Assembly: GCF_030462585.1 (NCBI RefSeq)
Contig: NZ_JASMRU010000005.1
Span: 205,961-269,960, forward strand
Length of the DNA stretch: 64,000 bases
From: Pseudomonas sp. CAN1
GTDB lineage: Bacteria > Pseudomonadota > Gammaproteobacteria > Pseudomonadales > Pseudomonadaceae
Direction: 5' to 3'
Shown here piece after piece: positions 1 to 8,735 of this stretch (its first letter is position 1; every line of letters starts with the position of its first letter). Below the pieces are notes generated by a model. The model was not told where the DNA came from. It ran no database searches and worked only from the letters and a program-made list of their open reading frames with translations. The position numbers and the translations under genes are program-made.

Positions 1-371
1 TGCACCTGATCGTCGAGCGCCTGGCGCACTACCGCTTCCTCTTCCAGGACCTCTCCAACCTGTCCGGCAAGCTGCCCAAGCTGGCCCGCGGCATGCGCGC
101 CTGGCTCAACCAGCTCAAGCGCACCCTGGCCACCCTGCTGGCGCAGCTCAAGGCGCAGGACGAACTGGTCAGCGATACCGAGGCCCTCGGCCAGCTGGTG
201 GAGCAGATCACCCTGACCCTGCTGTTCTCCCTCGACTACCAGCGCATCCTCGGCCACGCCGGCGACGTCCGCCACGTGGTGTTCCAGGTGATGATGCTGG
301 TGGCACCGCACCTGCGTCCGGACTCGCAGCGGGTCGCCGAGCGCATCGCCCAGCGCTACCTCGCGCCCTGA
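1..371 (+). CDS. phaD: PhaD, TetR-family regulator of PHA synthesis (3' part only)
   Basis: This is the last 122 codons of a gene that begins before the window; the reading frame starts at base 3 and stops at 369-371. The visible part is the all-helical ligand/dimerisation half of a TetR-family protein (for example HYRFLFQDLSNL near the start and MMLVAPHLRP near the end), and it resembles the C-terminus of Pseudomonas PhaD as I remember it. The DNA-binding helix-turn-helix is outside the window. PhaD is known as an activator of the medium-chain-length PHA cluster. The neighbours agree: phaF and phaI follow on the opposite strand, the usual arrangement of this cluster. The gene is convergent with phaF and separated from it by 73 bp holding a terminator hairpin. 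Confidence 0.9.
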   Translation, partial: HLIVERLAHYRFLFQDLSNLSGKLPKLARGMRAWLNQLKRTLATLLAQLKAQDELVSDTEALGQLVEQITLTLLFSLDYQRILGHAGDVRHVVFQVMMLVAPHLRPDSQRVAERIAQRYLAP

Positions 372-402
372 CCGAGGGCGTTCACGCCGCGCTGAAATGA
401 AA

Positions 403-425
403 ACGCCCGGCACAAGGCCGGGCGT
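403..425 (-). terminator. Intrinsic terminator of phaIF
   Basis: A perfect 8-bp stem (CGCCCGGC at 404-411 with GCCGGGCG at 417-424) lies 20 bp past the phaF stop. Read on the minus strand it is followed by a T-rich tract (GTTTTCATTTC). The T-run is on the phaF side only, so it mainly ends phaF transcription, although it sits between convergent genes. Confidence 0.75.
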
Positions 426-444
426 GGGTGTTGCAACAGACCGA

Positions 445-1386
445 TCAGGCCTGGGACGACGGCGTAGTCGTCGGTGCAGCGGACGGCGTCACGGCCGGTG
501 TAGCGGCGGCGGGAGCCGACGGTACCGGAGTGGCGGCCGGAGCGGCTGCCGGCTTCGGAGCTGCCGGCTTGGCGGCGGCCTTGGGCGCGGCGGGCTTCTT
601 CACGGCAGGCTTCTTCGCCGCGGCCGGCTTGGCTGCAGGTTTCGCAGCGGCAGGCTTGGCGGCGGCAGCCGGTTTTGCAGCGGGCTTGGCAGCAGGCTTC
701 GCGGCGGCTTTCGCAGCAGCGGGCTTGGCGACCGGTTTCGCGGCGGGCTTGGCCGCAGCCTTGGCAGCCGGCTTCGCAGCAGGCTTGGCAGCGGGTTTCG
801 CGGCAGCCTTGGCAGCCGGTTTGGCAGCGGCCTTGGCGGCGGGTTTCGCTGCAGGCTTCGCAGCGGCCTTGGCAGCCGGCTTGGATGCCGCGGTCTTCAC
901 AGCGGGTTTCGCAGCCGGTTTGGCGGCGGCTTTCGCTGCAGGCTTGGCGGCGGCCTTGGCGGCCGGTTTGGCGCTCTTGACGCTGACGCCGGTGAGCTTC
1001 TCGATCTGCTTGGTGAGGCTGTCGACCTTGCTGTGCAGGTCTTTCACTTCACGGCTGCTCGGTACGCCCAGACGCGAAATCGCGCTGTTCAGGCGCTTGT
1101 CGAAGGCCTCTTCCAGCTCGCCCCACTTGCCGATCGCAGCGCCTTTGACGGCATCCACGCGCGCCTTCGCGGAACGGGTGGAGGTTTTCACCGCACCCTC
1201 GACTTCGGTCTTGGCCTGTTTCTCCGCCTTCTCGCCATCCTTCACGAGGGACTCGAATACCTTGCTGCCGTCCTTGCTGACCTTCGAGTAGGCCCCCAAG
1301 CCGGCCAGCCAGATCTGCCGCGAGTATTTCTCGATCTCGCCGATCCAGCCGGACTCTTTTTTATCGGTAGTTTTTCTGCCAGCCAT
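445..1386 (-). CDS. phaF: PhaF, phasin with histone H1-like tail
   Basis: PhaF coats polyhydroxyalkanoate granules and, through a basic tail, binds DNA and helps granules segregate between daughter cells. The 313-residue protein has two parts. Residues 1 to about 140 are an amphipathic phasin domain (SRQIWLAGLGAYSKV, shared with PhaI). From about residue 145 the sequence is almost only Ala, Lys and Pro in repeats of the AAKPAAK type, ending in an Ala/Pro/Thr-rich stretch. This is the known design of Pseudomonas PhaF. The start is supported by AAGGAG 8 bp upstream. It lies 10 bp after phaI and is co-transcribed with it. The repetitive tail makes long open frames on the other strand; these are shadows. 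Confidence 0.96.
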   Translation of the reverse strand: MAGRKTTDKKESGWIGEIEKYSRQIWLAGLGAYSKVSKDGSKVFESLVKDGEKAEKQAKTEVEGAVKTSTRSAKARVDAVKGAAIGKWGELEEAFDKRLNSAISRLGVPSSREVKDLHSKVDSLTKQIEKLTGVSVKSAKPAAKAAAKPAAKAAAKPAAKPAVKTAASKPAAKAAAKPAAKPAAKAAAKPAAKAAAKPAAKPAAKPAAKAAAKPAAKPVAKPAAAKAAAKPAAKPAAKPAAAAKPAAAKPAAKPAAAKKPAVKKPAAPKAAAKPAAPKPAAAPAATPVPSAPAAATPAVTPSAAPTTTPSSQA

Positions 1387-1396
1387 CCTGCTCTCC

Positions 1397-1807
1397 TTAT
1401 TGGTTTCTCGCGACTCGCTCGAGCACTGCGCTCAGCTCATCCAGCTTAGCAGAGAGCGCCTCCACATCACGCCTGGAGGGAATTCCGATACGGTTGAGGG
1501 CAGAGCCGACGCGGGCGTCGAACGCCGCTTCGATCTTGTCGAAGTTGAGCTTGGCCTTGACGCTGTGCAGGCGGCCCTTGACGTTGTCGTTGGCGGCATC
1601 GATCTGGGTGGTCACCAGCTCGCGGCCCTTCTTCTCCACGGACTCGCCGGACTTGACCAGTTCCTTGAAGTACTCGCTGCCTTCCTGGCCGACCTTGGCG
1701 TAGGTGCCCAGGCCCGCGAGCCAGATCTGCCGCGCGTAGTGCTTGGCATCGGTGTAGAGGGAGGATTCGAGTTCTACGACTTTCTTCTTGCTGACAGCCT
1801 TGGCCAT
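1397..1807 (-). CDS. phaI: PhaI, granule-associated phasin
   Basis: Small phasin of 136 residues that covers polyhydroxyalkanoate granules. It contains the same block as PhaF (YARQIWLAGLGTYAKVG at about 24-40) and a C-terminal helical stretch ending RRDVEALSAKLDELSAVLERV, typical of phasins that form coiled coils. There is no Lys/Ala tail. A GAGGTG ribosome site precedes the ATG. It is the first gene of the phaIF transcript; its promoter should lie in 1808-1975, where an AT-richer patch around 1885-1905 is the best candidate, but I cannot name boxes with confidence. Confidence 0.95.
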   Translation of the reverse strand: MAKAVSKKKVVELESSLYTDAKHYARQIWLAGLGTYAKVGQEGSEYFKELVKSGESVEKKGRELVTTQIDAANDNVKGRLHSVKAKLNFDKIEAAFDARVGSALNRIGIPSRRDVEALSAKLDELSAVLERVARNQ

Positions 1808-1945
1808 GGTGGCACCTCACAGATTCGGATTCGATGATGTCGAATAGCTGCCCGCGAAAGGCGGGACTGTGAGCCAAGGTATCGGGGAAAATTAGAAAAC
1901 ACATACCAGGCTTTGTAGGAAAGCCGGCGCCACCGGGAGATGGCA

Positions 1946-1967
1946 TGGCCCCGCAGGAAACGGGGCC
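1946..1967 (-). terminator. Possible weak terminator after the PHA-system small protein
   Basis: GGCCCCG at 947-953 of the second kilobase (1947-1953) pairs with CGGGGCC at 1961-1967. It lies 9 bp beyond the stop of the gene at 1976-2251. There is no run of T on the minus strand after it, so it may be a weak terminator or just an mRNA end-protecting hairpin. Confidence 0.35.
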
Positions 1968-1975
1968 GGAGGGAA

Positions 1976-2251
1976 TCAGGCCAGCGCCTTGTCCAGGGCG
2001 CGTTCGATCTCACCCTTGAGCAGGCCGCCCATGGCCGAGAGCATCAGGCCGAGCTTCACGTCCACCGCCACCTTGTCCGCGCCCACTTCGATGCGCCCGT
2101 CCACGCCGCTGCGCTTGAACAGCAGGGTATCGCCCTGCCACTCGCTGCTCACGCCGTGCTCGCGGGTGAGCTTGTCGGCGAGCTTCTCCGCCTTGGCGCG
2201 GGCGGCTTCGAGGCCGAGGGAGTGGGAACGTTCGACGTGGATACGGGACAT
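1976..2251 (-). CDS. Polyhydroxyalkanoic acid system family protein (PA5062-like)
   Basis: A 91-residue protein of the family often labelled polyhydroxyalkanoic acid system protein, found beside pha genes in pseudomonads. It begins [14 protein letters not shown], contains [14 protein letters not shown], and ends in a hydrophobic helix ([22 protein letters not shown]). The start at 2251 was chosen because that is how I remember PAO1 PA5062 beginning and because GGAG sits 8 bp upstream; an in-frame start 12 codons earlier exists but has no obvious ribosome site. The biochemical role is not known to me. It is on the same strand as phaI but separated by 168 bp. Confidence 0.85.
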   Translation of the reverse strand: MSRIHVERSHSLGLEAARAKAEKLADKLTREHGVSSEWQGDTLLFKRSGVDGRIEVGADKVAVDVKLGLMLSAMGGLLKGEIERALDKALA

Positions 2252-2401
2252 GCTGGAACTCCGCGATTGACTGACCCCGTCGATCATACGCGCCGCGCCC
2301 TATCGCCGCACCCAGGCAGCCCTCACAGGCTGGCGAGCGGGGCGGCGTTTTCTCCGCATCCTGTTAGAATGCCCGCCACTGACTTCCAGGGTACAAACGC
2401 C

Positions 2402-3184
2402 ATGAGCGAACCGCGCAAGCCCCAAGCCGGCCAGGACAGCGCCGATCCCACCACGCACTTCGGCTACAAGACCGTGCGCGAGAGCGAGAAGGCCGAGAAG
2501 GTCGCCGAGGTGTTCCACTCGGTCGCCGCCAAGTACGACCTGATGAACGACCTGATGTCCGGCGGCGTCCACCGTCTGTGGAAGCGCTTCACCATCGAGC
2601 TGTCCGGCGTGCGCGCCGGCAACCGGGTGCTGGACATCGCCGGCGGCACCGGCGACCTGACCCGCCAGTTCTCCCGCCTGGTCGGCCCGACCGGCGAAGT
2701 GGTGCTGGCCGACATCAACGCCTCGATGCTCAAGGTCGGCCGCGACAAGCTGCTCGACAGCGGCGTCGCCGGCAACGTCAGCTTCGTCCAGGCCGACGCC
2801 GAGAAGCTGCCGTTCCCCGACAACTACTTCGACGCGGTGACCATCGCCTTCGGCCTGCGCAACGTCACCCACAAGGACGAAGCCATCCGCTCCATGCTGC
2901 GGGTGCTCAAGCCCGGCGGCCGCCTGCTCGTGCTGGAATTCTCCAAGCCCACCAGCAGCCTGCTGTCCAAGGCCTACGACGCCTACTCCTTCACCCTGCT
3001 GCCGCTGATGGGCAAGCTGGTGACCAACGATTCCGAGAGCTACCGCTACCTCGCCGAATCGATCCGCATGCACCCCGACCAGGAAACGCTGAAGTCGATG
3101 ATGGTGGAGGCCGGCTTCGACCGCGTCACCTACCACAACATGACCGGCGGCGTGGTCGCCCTGCACCGCGGCATCAAGCCCTGA
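2402..3184 (+). CDS. ubiE: UbiE, demethylmenaquinone/ubiquinone C-methyltransferase
   Basis: SAM-dependent C-methyltransferase of ubiquinone synthesis (2-polyprenyl-6-methoxy-1,4-benzoquinol methylase). The 260-residue protein shows the UbiE/COQ5 signatures: [20 protein letters not shown] near residue 35, SAM motif [13 protein letters not shown] near 75, and [20 protein letters not shown] near 150. The start MSEPRKPQ at 2402 fits family length. A TAGAAT hexamer at 2365-2370 could be its -10 box. It is the first gene of ubiE-ubiJ-ubiB; its stop overlaps the ubiJ start by one base (TGATG). Confidence 0.97.
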   Translation: MSEPRKPQAGQDSADPTTHFGYKTVRESEKAEKVAEVFHSVAAKYDLMNDLMSGGVHRLWKRFTIELSGVRAGNRVLDIAGGTGDLTRQFSRLVGPTGEVVLADINASMLKVGRDKLLDSGVAGNVSFVQADAEKLPFPDNYFDAVTIAFGLRNVTHKDEAIRSMLRVLKPGGRLLVLEFSKPTSSLLSKAYDAYSFTLLPLMGKLVTNDSESYRYLAESIRMHPDQETLKSMMVEAGFDRVTYHNMTGGVVALHRGIKP

Positions 3185-3807
3185 TGACCCTGCTCCTGCA
3201 GGCCGCCCTGGCCAGCGCCGAAGCCACCGTCAACCGCGTGCTGCGGCTGGACGGCGTGGCCCTGCGGCGCTTCGGCCGGCTCGCCGGCAAGGTGCTGGAA
3301 GTGGACTGCCAGGCGCCCGCGCTGCGGCTGTTCATCCTGCCCGACGCCGACGGCCTGCATCTGGCCGCGCACCACGAGGCGCCGGCCGACTGCACCCTCG
3401 TAGCCCCCGCCGGCAGCCTGCTGCAACTGGCCCTGGCCAAGGACAAGACCCGCGTCCTGCACAGCCCTGAAGTGACCATGGGCGGCGACAGCGCGATGCT
3501 GCTGGAGCTGGCCGACATCCTCCAGAGCCTGGAGCTGGACTGGGAATACGAAGTTGCCCGCTGGCTCGGCCCGGTGCCCGCGCACCTGCTCGGCGCGCGC
3601 CTGCGCGGTGGCATGGCCTGGGCCGGCGACAGCCTGGAAAGCCTGCGCCTGAGCCTCGCCGATTATCTCGCCGAGGAAAGCCGCAGCCTGGTCGGCCAGC
3701 ACGAAGCCGAAGCGCGCTTCGCCGAGCTGGACCAGCTGAAGATGTCCCTCGACCGCCTCGACGCGCGGATCACCCGCCTGACCCAGAAGATCAAGCCTGA
3801 CGCATGA
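3184..3807 (+). CDS. ubiJ: UbiJ, ubiquinone biosynthesis accessory factor (SCP2 domain)
   Basis: A 207-residue protein of the UbiJ family, which binds lipid intermediates of ubiquinone synthesis as part of the soluble Ubi complex. An SCP2-like lipid-binding fold covers about residues 15-110 ([19 protein letters not shown], then [23 protein letters not shown]), and a C-terminal coiled coil ([18 protein letters not shown]) ends the protein. The ATG is placed at 3184 because it overlaps the ubiE stop, suggesting translational coupling; the stop in turn overlaps the ubiB start by 4 bp. The order ubiE-ubiJ-ubiB is the standard gammaproteobacterial order. Confidence 0.94.
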   Translation: MTLLLQAALASAEATVNRVLRLDGVALRRFGRLAGKVLEVDCQAPALRLFILPDADGLHLAAHHEAPADCTLVAPAGSLLQLALAKDKTRVLHSPEVTMGGDSAMLLELADILQSLELDWEYEVARWLGPVPAHLLGARLRGGMAWAGDSLESLRLSLADYLAEESRSLVGQHEAEARFAELDQLKMSLDRLDARITRLTQKIKPDA

Positions 3808-5411
3808 AGCTGCTCGCCTTCCGCCGCCTGCTGCGCATCCAGCGCGTAGCCATCCGCTACCGTCTGGACGACATGGTCCTCGAACTGCCCTTCCTGCCCT
3901 GGTGGCTGCGCCTGCTCGGTGGGCTGCTGCCCTGGCGCTGGCTGCCGCGCAAGCCGCTGGAGCTCAGCCGTGGCGCGCGCATCCGGCTGGCGCTGGAAGA
4001 TCTCGGGCCGATCTTCATCAAGTTCGGCCAGATTCTCTCCACCCGCCGCGACCTGCTGCCTGACGACATCGCCCTGGAGCTGGCCTTCCTGCAGGACAAG
4101 GTGCCGCCCTTCCCGCCGGAACAGGCCGTGGCGCTCATCGAGCAGCAGCTCGGCGCGAAGATCGAGCAGGTGTTCTCCCGTTTCGAGCGCGAACCGCTGG
4201 CTTCCGCCTCGGTGGCGCAGGTGCACACCGCGCAGCTCAAGAGCGGCGAGGACGTGGTGGTGAAGGTCATCCGGCCGAACCTGGAGCCGGTGATCCGTTC
4301 CGACATCGCCTGGCTGCACATCCTCGCGCGCATGGCCGAACGCATCTCCGCCGACGCCCGCCGCCTGCACCCGGCGGAAGTGGTCAGCGACTACGAGAAG
4401 ACCATCTACGACGAGCTGGACCTGCTCCGTGAAGCGGCCAACTCCTCCCAGCTGCGGCGCAACTTCGAAGGCTCGCCGCTGCTCTACGTGCCCCAGGTCT
4501 ACTGGGACTGGTGCCGCCCCAAGGTGCTGGTGATGGAGCGCATCTACGGCATCCCGGTGACCGACCTGGAGACCCTGCGCGACCAGCGCACCGACTTCAA
4601 GGCGCTGGCCGAGCGCGGCGTGGAGATCTTCTTCACCCAGGTGTTCCGCGACAGCTTCTTCCACGCCGACATGCACCCCGGCAACATCTTCGTCAGCACC
4701 CGCACGCCGTGGAGCCCGCAGTACATTGCGGTGGACTGCGGCATCGTCGGAAGCCTCACCGACGAGGACCAGGACTACCTGGCGCGCAACCTGATCGCCT
4801 TCTTCAAGCGCGACTACCGCAAGGTCGCCCAGCTGCACATCGACTCGGGCTGGGTGCCGGCGGAAACCAAGGTCAACGACTTCGAAGCGGCGATCCGCAC
4901 CGTGTGCGAGCCAATCTTCGAGAAGCCGCTCAAGGACATCTCCTTCGGCCAGGTGCTGCTGCGCCTGTTCCAGACCGCGCGCCGCTTCAACATGGAAGTG
5001 CAGCCGCAACTGGTGCTGCTGCAGAAAACCCTGCTGAACATCGAAGGCCTGGGCCGCCAGCTCTACCCGGAGCTGGACCTATGGACCACCGCGCAGCCCT
5101 TCCTCGAACGCTGGATGCGCGACCGCGTCAGCCCCGGCACCCTGCTGCGCAACGCCCAGCAGCACATCGAACAGCTGCCGCACCTGGCACAGATGACCCG
5201 CGACACGCTCGAACGCCTGTCCCGCGAGCCGCAAGCCGAAGCGCGCCTCACCGGCGCCCAGCCCGGCATGGCCAGCGCCTGGCCGGCGCGGCTGATTGGC
5301 GCAGTGCTGGTCGCCGGCGCTGCCGAGACCGGCCTTGCCACCCACAGCCTCGCGGCCTGGCCGGCCTGGGCGATGCTGGCCGGTGGTCTGTATCTGATTC
5401 TGCGCCGATAG
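3804..5411 (+). CDS. ubiB: UbiB, atypical kinase/ATPase for ubiquinone synthesis
   Basis: Member of the ABC1/ADCK/UbiB atypical kinase family needed for aerobic ubiquinone synthesis. In the 535 residues I see the family KxGQ motif ([18 protein letters not shown] near residue 73), the Ala-rich nucleotide loop ([10 protein letters not shown] near 132), the catalytic stretch [11 protein letters not shown] near 287 and the metal-binding DCGIVG near 311. Two hydrophobic helices at the C-terminus (about 493-533) anchor it in the inner membrane. The ATG overlaps the ubiJ stop (ATGA). Length matches the family. Confidence 0.97.
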   Translation: MKLLAFRRLLRIQRVAIRYRLDDMVLELPFLPWWLRLLGGLLPWRWLPRKPLELSRGARIRLALEDLGPIFIKFGQILSTRRDLLPDDIALELAFLQDKVPPFPPEQAVALIEQQLGAKIEQVFSRFEREPLASASVAQVHTAQLKSGEDVVVKVIRPNLEPVIRSDIAWLHILARMAERISADARRLHPAEVVSDYEKTIYDELDLLREAANSSQLRRNFEGSPLLYVPQVYWDWCRPKVLVMERIYGIPVTDLETLRDQRTDFKALAERGVEIFFTQVFRDSFFHADMHPGNIFVSTRTPWSPQYIAVDCGIVGSLTDEDQDYLARNLIAFFKRDYRKVAQLHIDSGWVPAETKVNDFEAAIRTVCEPIFEKPLKDISFGQVLLRLFQTARRFNMEVQPQLVLLQKTLLNIEGLGRQLYPELDLWTTAQPFLERWMRDRVSPGTLLRNAQQHIEQLPHLAQMTRDTLERLSREPQAEARLTGAQPGMASAWPARLIGAVLVAGAAETGLATHSLAAWPAWAMLAGGLYLILRR

Positions 5412-5494
5412 CCAGTCGCCGCCCTGGCTGGCACACTAAACCGTTGTAGACAGTGGCTCCGGGCACCCGACGTGCCCGCTGTACGGAACCCGAG

Positions 5495-5908
5495 ATGAAA
5501 GACTGGCTGGACGAAATCAAGTGGAATGCCGATGGACTGGTGCCGGCGATCGCCCAGGACCATCGCACCGGCCGCGTGCTGATGATGGCCTGGATGAACC
5601 GCGAGGCCCTGGCCCTCACCGCCGCCGAGAACCGCGCCATCTACTGGTCGCGCTCGCGCGGCAAGCTCTGGCGCAAGGGCGAGGACTCCGGCCACGTGCA
5701 GAAACTGCACGAACTGCGGCTGGACTGCGACGCCGACGTGGTGATCCTGATGGTCGAGCAGCTGGGCGGCATCGCCTGCCACACCGGCCGCGAGAGCTGC
5801 TTCTACCGGGTATTCGAGAACGACGCCTGGCAGACCGTCGACCCGGTGCTCAAGGACCCGGGTGCCATCTACTCCCACGTAGGTACAGGAAAACTCCATG
5901 AGCACTGA
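5495..5908 (+). CDS. hisI: HisI, phosphoribosyl-AMP cyclohydrolase
   Basis: Third step of histidine synthesis: opens the adenine ring of PR-AMP. In the 137 residues are the metal ligands DCDAD (about 81-85) and the paired cysteines in [12 protein letters not shown] (about 97-108). [10 protein letters not shown] at 5495 is the family start; an in-frame start 14 codons earlier would add a non-conserved extension. Unlike enteric bacteria, cyclohydrolase and pyrophosphohydrolase are separate genes; hisI overlaps hisE by 11 bp. Confidence 0.96.
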   Translation: MKDWLDEIKWNADGLVPAIAQDHRTGRVLMMAWMNREALALTAAENRAIYWSRSRGKLWRKGEDSGHVQKLHELRLDCDADVVILMVEQLGGIACHTGRESCFYRVFENDAWQTVDPVLKDPGAIYSHVGTGKLHEH

Positions 5909-6236
5909 TACCCTCGCCCGTCTGGCGGAAGTCCTCGAAGCGCGCAAGAATGCCGCACCGGACAGCTCCTACGTGGCCAGCCTGTACCACAAGGGCCTGA
6001 ACAAGATTCTGGAGAAAGTCGGCGAGGAATCGGTGGAAACCATCCTCGCTGCCAAGGACGCCGCCGCAAGCGGCGACTGCACGGACCTGATCTACGAAAC
6101 GGCCGACCTCTGGTTCCATTCGCTGGTGATGCTCGCCGCCCTCGGCCAGCACCCGCAGGCGGTACTGGAAGAGCTGGATCGCCGCTTCGGCCTTTCCGGG
6201 CACGACGAGAAAGCTGCGCGCCAGCCGTCGGCCTGA
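5898..6236 (+). CDS. hisE: HisE, phosphoribosyl-ATP pyrophosphatase
   Basis: Second step of histidine synthesis: PR-ATP to PR-AMP plus pyrophosphate. The 112-residue all-helical protein has the MazG-like metal site [13 protein letters not shown] (about 40-52) and the helix [14 protein letters not shown] after it. The start lies inside the last codons of hisI, so translation is probably coupled. tatA follows 24 bp later, so his and tat genes may share transcripts, as in other pseudomonads. Confidence 0.96.
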   Translation: MSTDTLARLAEVLEARKNAAPDSSYVASLYHKGLNKILEKVGEESVETILAAKDAAASGDCTDLIYETADLWFHSLVMLAALGQHPQAVLEELDRRFGLSGHDEKAARQPSA

Positions 6237-6260
6237 CACGAACAATCCTAGGAGAACAAG

Positions 6261-6512
6261 ATGGGCATCTTTGACTGGAAACACTGGGTCGTCATCCTGA
6301 TCGTCGTGGTCCTGGTCTTCGGCACCAAGCGCCTGAAGAACCTGGGTTCGGACGTCGGCGAAGCCATCAAGGGCTTCAAGAAAGCGATGAACACCGAAGA
6401 AGACGAGAAGAAAGACCCGAACGCCAACGCCGCCGGCACCCCGCCGCTGAACCAGCCGCACACCATCGACGCCCAGGCGCAGAAGGTCGAAGAGCCGGCG
6501 CGCAAGGACTGA
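6261..6512 (+). CDS. tatA: TatA, twin-arginine translocase pore subunit
   Basis: Forms the size-variable pore of the Tat pathway, which exports folded proteins with a twin-arginine signal. The 83-residue protein has one N-terminal membrane helix ([18 protein letters not shown]), the hinge [10 protein letters not shown], then an amphipathic helix ([14 protein letters not shown]) and a polar tail. AGGAGAAC precedes the ATG at good spacing. First gene of tatABC; the Glu/Gln near position 8 of E. coli TatA is here a His-Trp context (DWKHW), as in other pseudomonads. Confidence 0.96.
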   Translation: MGIFDWKHWVVILIVVVLVFGTKRLKNLGSDVGEAIKGFKKAMNTEEDEKKDPNANAAGTPPLNQPHTIDAQAQKVEEPARKD

Positions 6513-6515
6513 TTC

Positions 6516-7052
6516 ATGTTCGGTATCAGCTTCAGCGAACTGCTGCTGGTGGGCCTCGTCGCCCTGCTGGTGCTCGGCCCCGATCGCCTGCCCGGTGCCG
6601 CGCGCACCGCCGGCCTGTGGATCGGCCGGCTCAAGCGCAGCTTCAACGCCATCAAGACGGAAGTGGAGCGTGAGCTGGGTGCGGACGAAATCCGCCGCCA
6701 GTTGCACAACGAGCACATCCTGCAGATGGAACAGGAAGCCAAGAAGCTGATGGCGCCGCTGACCGACCTGCAGGATCAGGCCCGGGAAGCGTTCAACCCG
6801 CAGCAGCCGTCGGCCCAGCCCGAAGGCCAGGCCGCGACCGGCGAGGCGCCTGCGGCGCCGAGCATTGCGCCCAATACCATCGCGCCCAACAGCCGCCTGA
6901 ACAGCCTGCCGGGCGCAGGCATCGCGCCTGCACCGCAAGCGGCACCCGCCGCACCGGCCGAGCCCAGCGCCGCGCCCCAGGCCCCGCAAGCGGGCCTGGC
7001 GGAGCAGCCGAGCCCGCCGTCCGCTTCGTCCGAGACGCCGCGTAACCCATGA
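6516..7052 (+). CDS. tatB: TatB, twin-arginine translocase receptor subunit
   Basis: Partner of TatC in recognising Tat signal peptides. The 178 residues start with one membrane helix ([22 protein letters not shown]) carrying the conserved Glu at residue 8 and the GPxRLP hinge, then an amphipathic helix ([18 protein letters not shown]) and a charged helix to about residue 85. From about residue 90 to the end the protein is rich in Pro, Ala and Gln, which looks longer than I remember for PAO1 TatB (about 141 residues). It overlaps tatC by 4 bp (ATGA). Confidence 0.95.
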   Translation: MFGISFSELLLVGLVALLVLGPDRLPGAARTAGLWIGRLKRSFNAIKTEVERELGADEIRRQLHNEHILQMEQEAKKLMAPLTDLQDQAREAFNPQQPSAQPEGQAATGEAPAAPSIAPNTIAPNSRLNSLPGAGIAPAPQAAPAAPAEPSAAPQAPQAGLAEQPSPPSASSETPRNP

Positions 7053-7846
7053 GCGCCGAAAAACCCGACCAGCCCGAACATGACCAGGAAATGCCCCTGG
7101 TCTCGCACCTGACCGAACTGCGCACGCGCCTGCTGCGCTGCGTGGTGTCGATCTTCGTGATCTTCATCGGCCTGCTGTACTTCTCGCAGAAGATCTACGC
7201 GCTGGCTTCCGAGCCGCTGCGGCGCTTCCTGCCCGAAGGCGCGACGATGATCGCCATCGACCCGGCGTCGGCCTTCCTCGCGCCGCTGAAGCTCACCATG
7301 ATCGTCGCCGTGCTGTTCGCCATGCCGGTGATCCTGGCCCAGGTCTGGGGCTTCATCGCACCGGGCCTGTACAAGCACGAGAAGCGCGTCGCCCTGCCGC
7401 TGCTGGCCTCCAGTATCGTGCTGTTCTACGCCGGCATGGCCTTCGCCTACTTCCTGGTGTTCCCGTTGATGTTCCACTTCTTCCTCGGCTCGGCCCCGGA
7501 AGGGGTGACGCCGATGACCGACATCAACAGCTACCTGGACTTCCTCACCCTGCTGTTCGCCTTCGGCGTGGCCTTCGAGATTCCCGTGGCCACCGTGCTG
7601 CTGGTGTGGATCGGGGTGGTCAACGTGGCGTATCTGAAGAAGATCCGCCCCTACGTGATCATCGGCTGCTTCGTCGTCGGCATGGTCCTCACCCCGCCGG
7701 ACCCGCTGTCGCAGACCCTGCTGGCGGTACCGATGTGGTTGCTGTTCGAGGCTGGCGTACTGTTCAGCCACCTGATCCGCAAGCGCGGCCCGGAAGACGA
7801 AGAAGAAGAATCGAAGGGCGACCAGCCGCCGGCCACCCGTTCGTGA
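7049..7846 (+). CDS. tatC: TatC, twin-arginine translocase core
   Basis: Six-helix inner-membrane protein that binds the twin-arginine motif. The 265 residues begin with the cytoplasmic signature [15 protein letters not shown] (about 13-27), followed by six hydrophobic segments; FGVAFEIPV near residue 172 carries the conserved Glu of the substrate site. The C-terminus is acidic ([10 protein letters not shown]). Completes tatABC, which is collinear and tightly packed. The stop overlaps the GTG start of the next gene. Confidence 0.97.
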   Translation: MSAEKPDQPEHDQEMPLVSHLTELRTRLLRCVVSIFVIFIGLLYFSQKIYALASEPLRRFLPEGATMIAIDPASAFLAPLKLTMIVAVLFAMPVILAQVWGFIAPGLYKHEKRVALPLLASSIVLFYAGMAFAYFLVFPLMFHFFLGSAPEGVTPMTDINSYLDFLTLLFAFGVAFEIPVATVLLVWIGVVNVAYLKKIRPYVIIGCFVVGMVLTPPDPLSQTLLAVPMWLLFEAGVLFSHLIRKRGPEDEEEESKGDQPPATRS

Positions 7847-8550
7847 ACCTGCTGCTGCTCGATGACGCCGACTTCGTGGCGGCGGACCGCGTGATCCTGC
7901 GCGACCGCCGCCTCGTCCACATGCAGGAAGTCCACCGCGCCGAAAGCGGCGACCGGATGCGCGTCGGTCGCCTCGGCGGGCTGATGGGCGAAGGCCGCCT
8001 GCTGCGCCTGGAAGCCAACGAGGCCGAGTTGCAGGTCAGCTTCGACCAGGCCCCGCCAGCCAAGCTGCCGCTCACCCTGCTGCTCGCCCTGCCCCGCCCG
8101 AAGATGCTCCGCCGCGTGCTGCAGACCGTTGCCGCCATGGGCGTGCCACGCCTGGTGCTGCTCAACAGCTACCGGGTGGAAAAGAGCTTCTGGCAGACCC
8201 CCTTCCTCGACCCCGAGGCCGTGCGCGAGCAACTGATCCTCGGCCTGGAACAGGCGCGCGATACCGTGCTGCCCGAGGTGATCATCGAGAAGCGATTCAA
8301 GCCCTTTGTCGAAGACCGCCTGCCGGCGCTGGCCGCCGGCAGCCTCGGCCTGATCGGCCACCCCGGCCCCTGGCCGGAATGCCCGCGGGCGCTGAGCGAG
8401 CCGGTGACCCTGGCCATCGGCCCGGAAGGTGGCTGGATTCCCTACGAAGTCGACAAGCTGCGCGAAGCCGGGCTGAACCCCGTGCAACTGGGCGAACGCA
8501 TCCTCCGTGTCGAGACCGCCGTGACCGCTCTCCTGGCACGCCTGTTCTAA
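7843..8550 (+). CDS. RsmE-family 16S rRNA uridine methyltransferase, divergent paralogue (PA5071-like)
   Basis: A 235-residue SPOUT-class methyltransferase of the RsmE family (known role: N3-methylation of U1498 in 16S rRNA). Seen: a PUA-like N-terminal domain (QEVHRAESGDRMRVG), the SPOUT knot motif LAIGPEGGWIPYEV near residue 188 and LGERILRVETAVTALL at the end. The start is GTG at 7843, overlapping the tatC stop (GTGA), giving [11 protein letters not shown], which is how I remember PAO1 PA5071 starting; I see no better ATG. The window also has a canonical rsmE at 25293, so this copy is a second, diverged member whose substrate may differ. Confidence 0.85.
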   Translation: MNLLLLDDADFVAADRVILRDRRLVHMQEVHRAESGDRMRVGRLGGLMGEGRLLRLEANEAELQVSFDQAPPAKLPLTLLLALPRPKMLRRVLQTVAAMGVPRLVLLNSYRVEKSFWQTPFLDPEAVREQLILGLEQARDTVLPEVIIEKRFKPFVEDRLPALAAGSLGLIGHPGPWPECPRALSEPVTLAIGPEGGWIPYEVDKLREAGLNPVQLGERILRVETAVTALLARLF

Positions 8551-8625
8551 CTTCGAATCGCTACAGCCCAGTGACCACGCGGCCTCCAGCGTGAACCGCC
8601 GGTCAAAAAACCAAAGTGCCATCAC

Positions 8626-8652
8626 TCTAGTTCCAGGCAGCGGCGCCGATAT
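8626..8652 (+). promoter_or_regulatory. Sigma-28 (FliA)-type promoter of the first chemoreceptor
   Basis: TCTAGTTC at 8626-8633, an 11-bp spacer, then GCCGATAT at 8645-8652. The E. coli sigma-28 consensus is TAAAGTTT-N11-GCCGATAA; matches are 5 of 8 and 7 of 8 with exact spacing. It lies 84 bp upstream of the chemoreceptor ATG, and chemoreceptors are common FliA targets. The downstream chemoreceptor has a similar element at the same type of position. Confidence 0.6.
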
Positions 8653-8735
8653 CTGCGCTACCGGTCGTCCCCACTCTGCGCATTTCCTGCTCAGCCATGC
8701 GTACCGGCCCCGTACAACCCTGGAGCGCCGCCTTC

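Noticed and set aside
397-1449. Gly/Arg-rich open frames opposite phaF
   Set aside because: They mirror the Ala-Lys-Pro repeats of PhaF in other frames and have no family features.
8609-8652. CAAAGTG at 8612-8618 as the -35 of a sigma-28 promoter with GCCGATAT
   Set aside because: The distance to GCCGATAT is about 28 bp, far too long. TCTAGTTC at 8626 gives the correct 11-bp spacer.
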